Origin: an uncultured Roseburia sp.
Lineage (GTDB): Bacteria > Bacillota > Clostridia > Lachnospirales > Lachnospiraceae
Length of the DNA: 6,375 nucleotides
Direction of reading: 5' to 3'
Assembly (NCBI GenBank): GCA_910584215.1
Contig: CAJTYI010000122.1
Location: 1 to 6,375, forward strand
The notes beneath the pieces are model-generated. The model ran no database searches, had not been told where the DNA came from, and worked only from the letters and a program-made list of their open reading frames with translations. Made by a program: the position numbers and the translations under genes. Every line of letters starts with the position of its first letter. Position 1 is the first letter of the stretch. This document shows positions 5,404-6,375 of the stretch, piece after piece.

Positions 5404-6375
5404 ATGGGAAGATTATTAATTATCGGCTGCGGCGGGGTTGCCGGCGTGGCAATTCACAAATGTTGTCAGAACAGCAAAACTTTTTCGGAAATCTGCATTG
5501 CCAGCCGCACGAAGTCCAAATGTGATGCGTTAAAGGAGAAACTTGAGAAAACGACCGACACGCAAATCACGACGGCGCGGGTGGATGCAGACAATGTGGA
5601 GGAGCTTATCGCGCTGATCAAAGCGTATCAGCCGGATGCTGTGCTGAATGTGGCGCTGCCCTATCAGGATTTGACGATCATGGATGCCTGTCTCGCCTGC
5701 AAGGTTGACTATATCGACACGGCAAATTATGAGCCGGAGAATACAAGCGATCCTGCCTGGCGGGAAATCTACGAGAAACGCTGTGAGGAGGCGGGATTTA
5801 CCGCATATTTTGATTATTCGTGGCAGTGGGCATACCAGGAGCGTTTCCGGCAGGCCGGGATTACCGCTCTGTGCGGCAGCGGCTTTGACCCCGGTGTCAC
5901 AAGCGTGTTTTCAGCCTATGCGCTCAAGCACTATTTTGATGAAATAGAATATATTGATATCTTAGACTGCAACGGTGGCGACCACGGCTATCCGTTTGCA
6001 ACCAATTTTAACCCGGAGATTAATCTTCGCGAGGTTTCGGCAAACGGCTCCTACTGGGAGGACGGCCATTGGGTGGAGACGGAGCCGATGGAAATTAAAA
6101 GAGTATATAACTTTCCGGAAGTAGGCGAGAAAGACATGTATTTGCTTCACCACGAAGAGATCGAATCGCTGGCTAAAAACATACCTGGTATCAAGAGAAT
6201 TCGTTTCTTTATGACGTTTGGAGAGAGTTATCTGACCCATATGAAATGCCTAGAGAACGTGGGCATGTTGTCCACTTCGCCGATCGAATATGAGGGAAGA
6301 GAGATCGTGCCGATTCAGTTTCTGCGCGCTCTCCTGCCGGACCCCGCTTCCTTAGGGCCGCGGACGGTCGGCAAG
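5404..6375 (+). CDS. Carboxyspermidine/carboxynorspermidine dehydrogenase-like protein (partial, 3' end outside window)
   Basis: The frame is open from ATG 5404 to the last base, giving 324 residues without a stop; the family is usually about 400, so roughly the last fifth is missing. It belongs to the saccharopine dehydrogenase-like NAD(P)-dependent family. The N-terminus has a Rossmann motif IIGCGGVAGV (6-15) and ASRTKSK (33-39), where the Arg suits NADPH. Family-typical stretches follow: NVALPYQDL (82-90), DTANYEP (105-111), GSGFDPGVT (158-166), GGDHGYPFATNFNPEINLRE (191-210), and LPDPASLGPRT at the end (311-321). The known reaction joins aspartate semialdehyde to putrescine (or diaminopropane) with NADPH to give carboxy(nor)spermidine, which a PLP decarboxylase (nspC type) then decarboxylates; that gene is expected just downstream. 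The ribosome binding site AGAGGG lies three bases upstream of 5404; an in-frame ATG at 5392 has none. True lysine-pathway saccharopine dehydrogenase is less likely given the polyamine neighbours. Confidence 0.88.
   Translation, partial: MGRLLIIGCGGVAGVAIHKCCQNSKTFSEICIASRTKSKCDALKEKLEKTTDTQITTARVDADNVEELIALIKAYQPDAVLNVALPYQDLTIMDACLACKVDYIDTANYEPENTSDPAWREIYEKRCEEAGFTAYFDYSWQWAYQERFRQAGITALCGSGFDPGVTSVFSAYALKHYFDEIEYIDILDCNGGDHGYPFATNFNPEINLREVSANGSYWEDGHWVETEPMEIKRVYNFPEVGEKDMYLLHHEEIESLAKNIPGIKRIRFFMTFGESYLTHMKCLENVGMLSTSPIEYEGREIVPIQFLRALLPDPASLGPRTVGK

Noticed and set aside
5328..5525. A 65-codon + strand frame between speE and the dehydrogenase
   Set aside because: It overlaps the conserved Rossmann N-terminus of the dehydrogenase in another frame and lacks a ribosome binding site.

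Overview
The window is about 6.4 kb of moderate-GC DNA that most resembles a gut-type Clostridia genome (Bacillota, probably Lachnospiraceae-like). The evidence is the style of the proteins (a Cache-domain chemoreceptor, a short-form arginine-type decarboxylase, a carboxyspermidine dehydrogenase-like protein), sigma-A type promoters with extended -10 elements, and purine-rich ribosome binding sites. All supported genes are on the + strand. The assignment is inference; no rRNA or other taxonomic marker is present.

Layout. (1) 1-161: AT-rich upstream region with a good sigma-A-like promoter (54-81). (2) 162-2216: a complete transmembrane methyl-accepting chemotaxis protein. (3) 2217-2706: a 490-base stretch without a convincing long gene, but rich in structure. 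It has a near-consensus extended -10 promoter (2292-2320) and then about 195 nt that can be closed by a 24-bp long-range helix with one bulged base (2338-2362 with 2509-2532). Inside are a GNRA-capped hairpin and other local stems. A textbook intrinsic terminator follows (2589-2615). Together these look like a self-contained transcription unit of about 290 nt for a structured non-coding RNA, or a long attenuated leader. I cannot place it in a named RNA family. After the terminator is a possible 10-codon leader ORF ending directly at the next start codon. (4) 2707-4176: PLP-dependent Orn/Lys/Arg decarboxylase, probably arginine decarboxylase (speA). (5) 4141-4278: three tandem copies of a 46-bp unit; the first copy is the 3' end of the decarboxylase gene with its stop codon. 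(6) 4414-5286: spermidine synthase-family protein (speE) with substitutions at normally conserved positions. (7) 5404-6375: the first 324 codons of a saccharopine dehydrogenase-family protein, best read as carboxyspermidine/carboxynorspermidine dehydrogenase; it runs off the window.

How the genes work together. The last three genes form a polyamine biosynthesis cluster. The decarboxylase would supply agmatine (or a diamine). The third enzyme would condense a polyamine precursor with aspartate semialdehyde to a carboxylated triamine, to be decarboxylated by a protein probably encoded just beyond the window. The speE product normally makes spermidine by a different route that needs decarboxylated S-adenosylmethionine, so two routes appear side by side. 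The chemoreceptor appears to be an independent unit. The most interesting unexplained element is the structured RNA candidate between the chemoreceptor and the polyamine genes.
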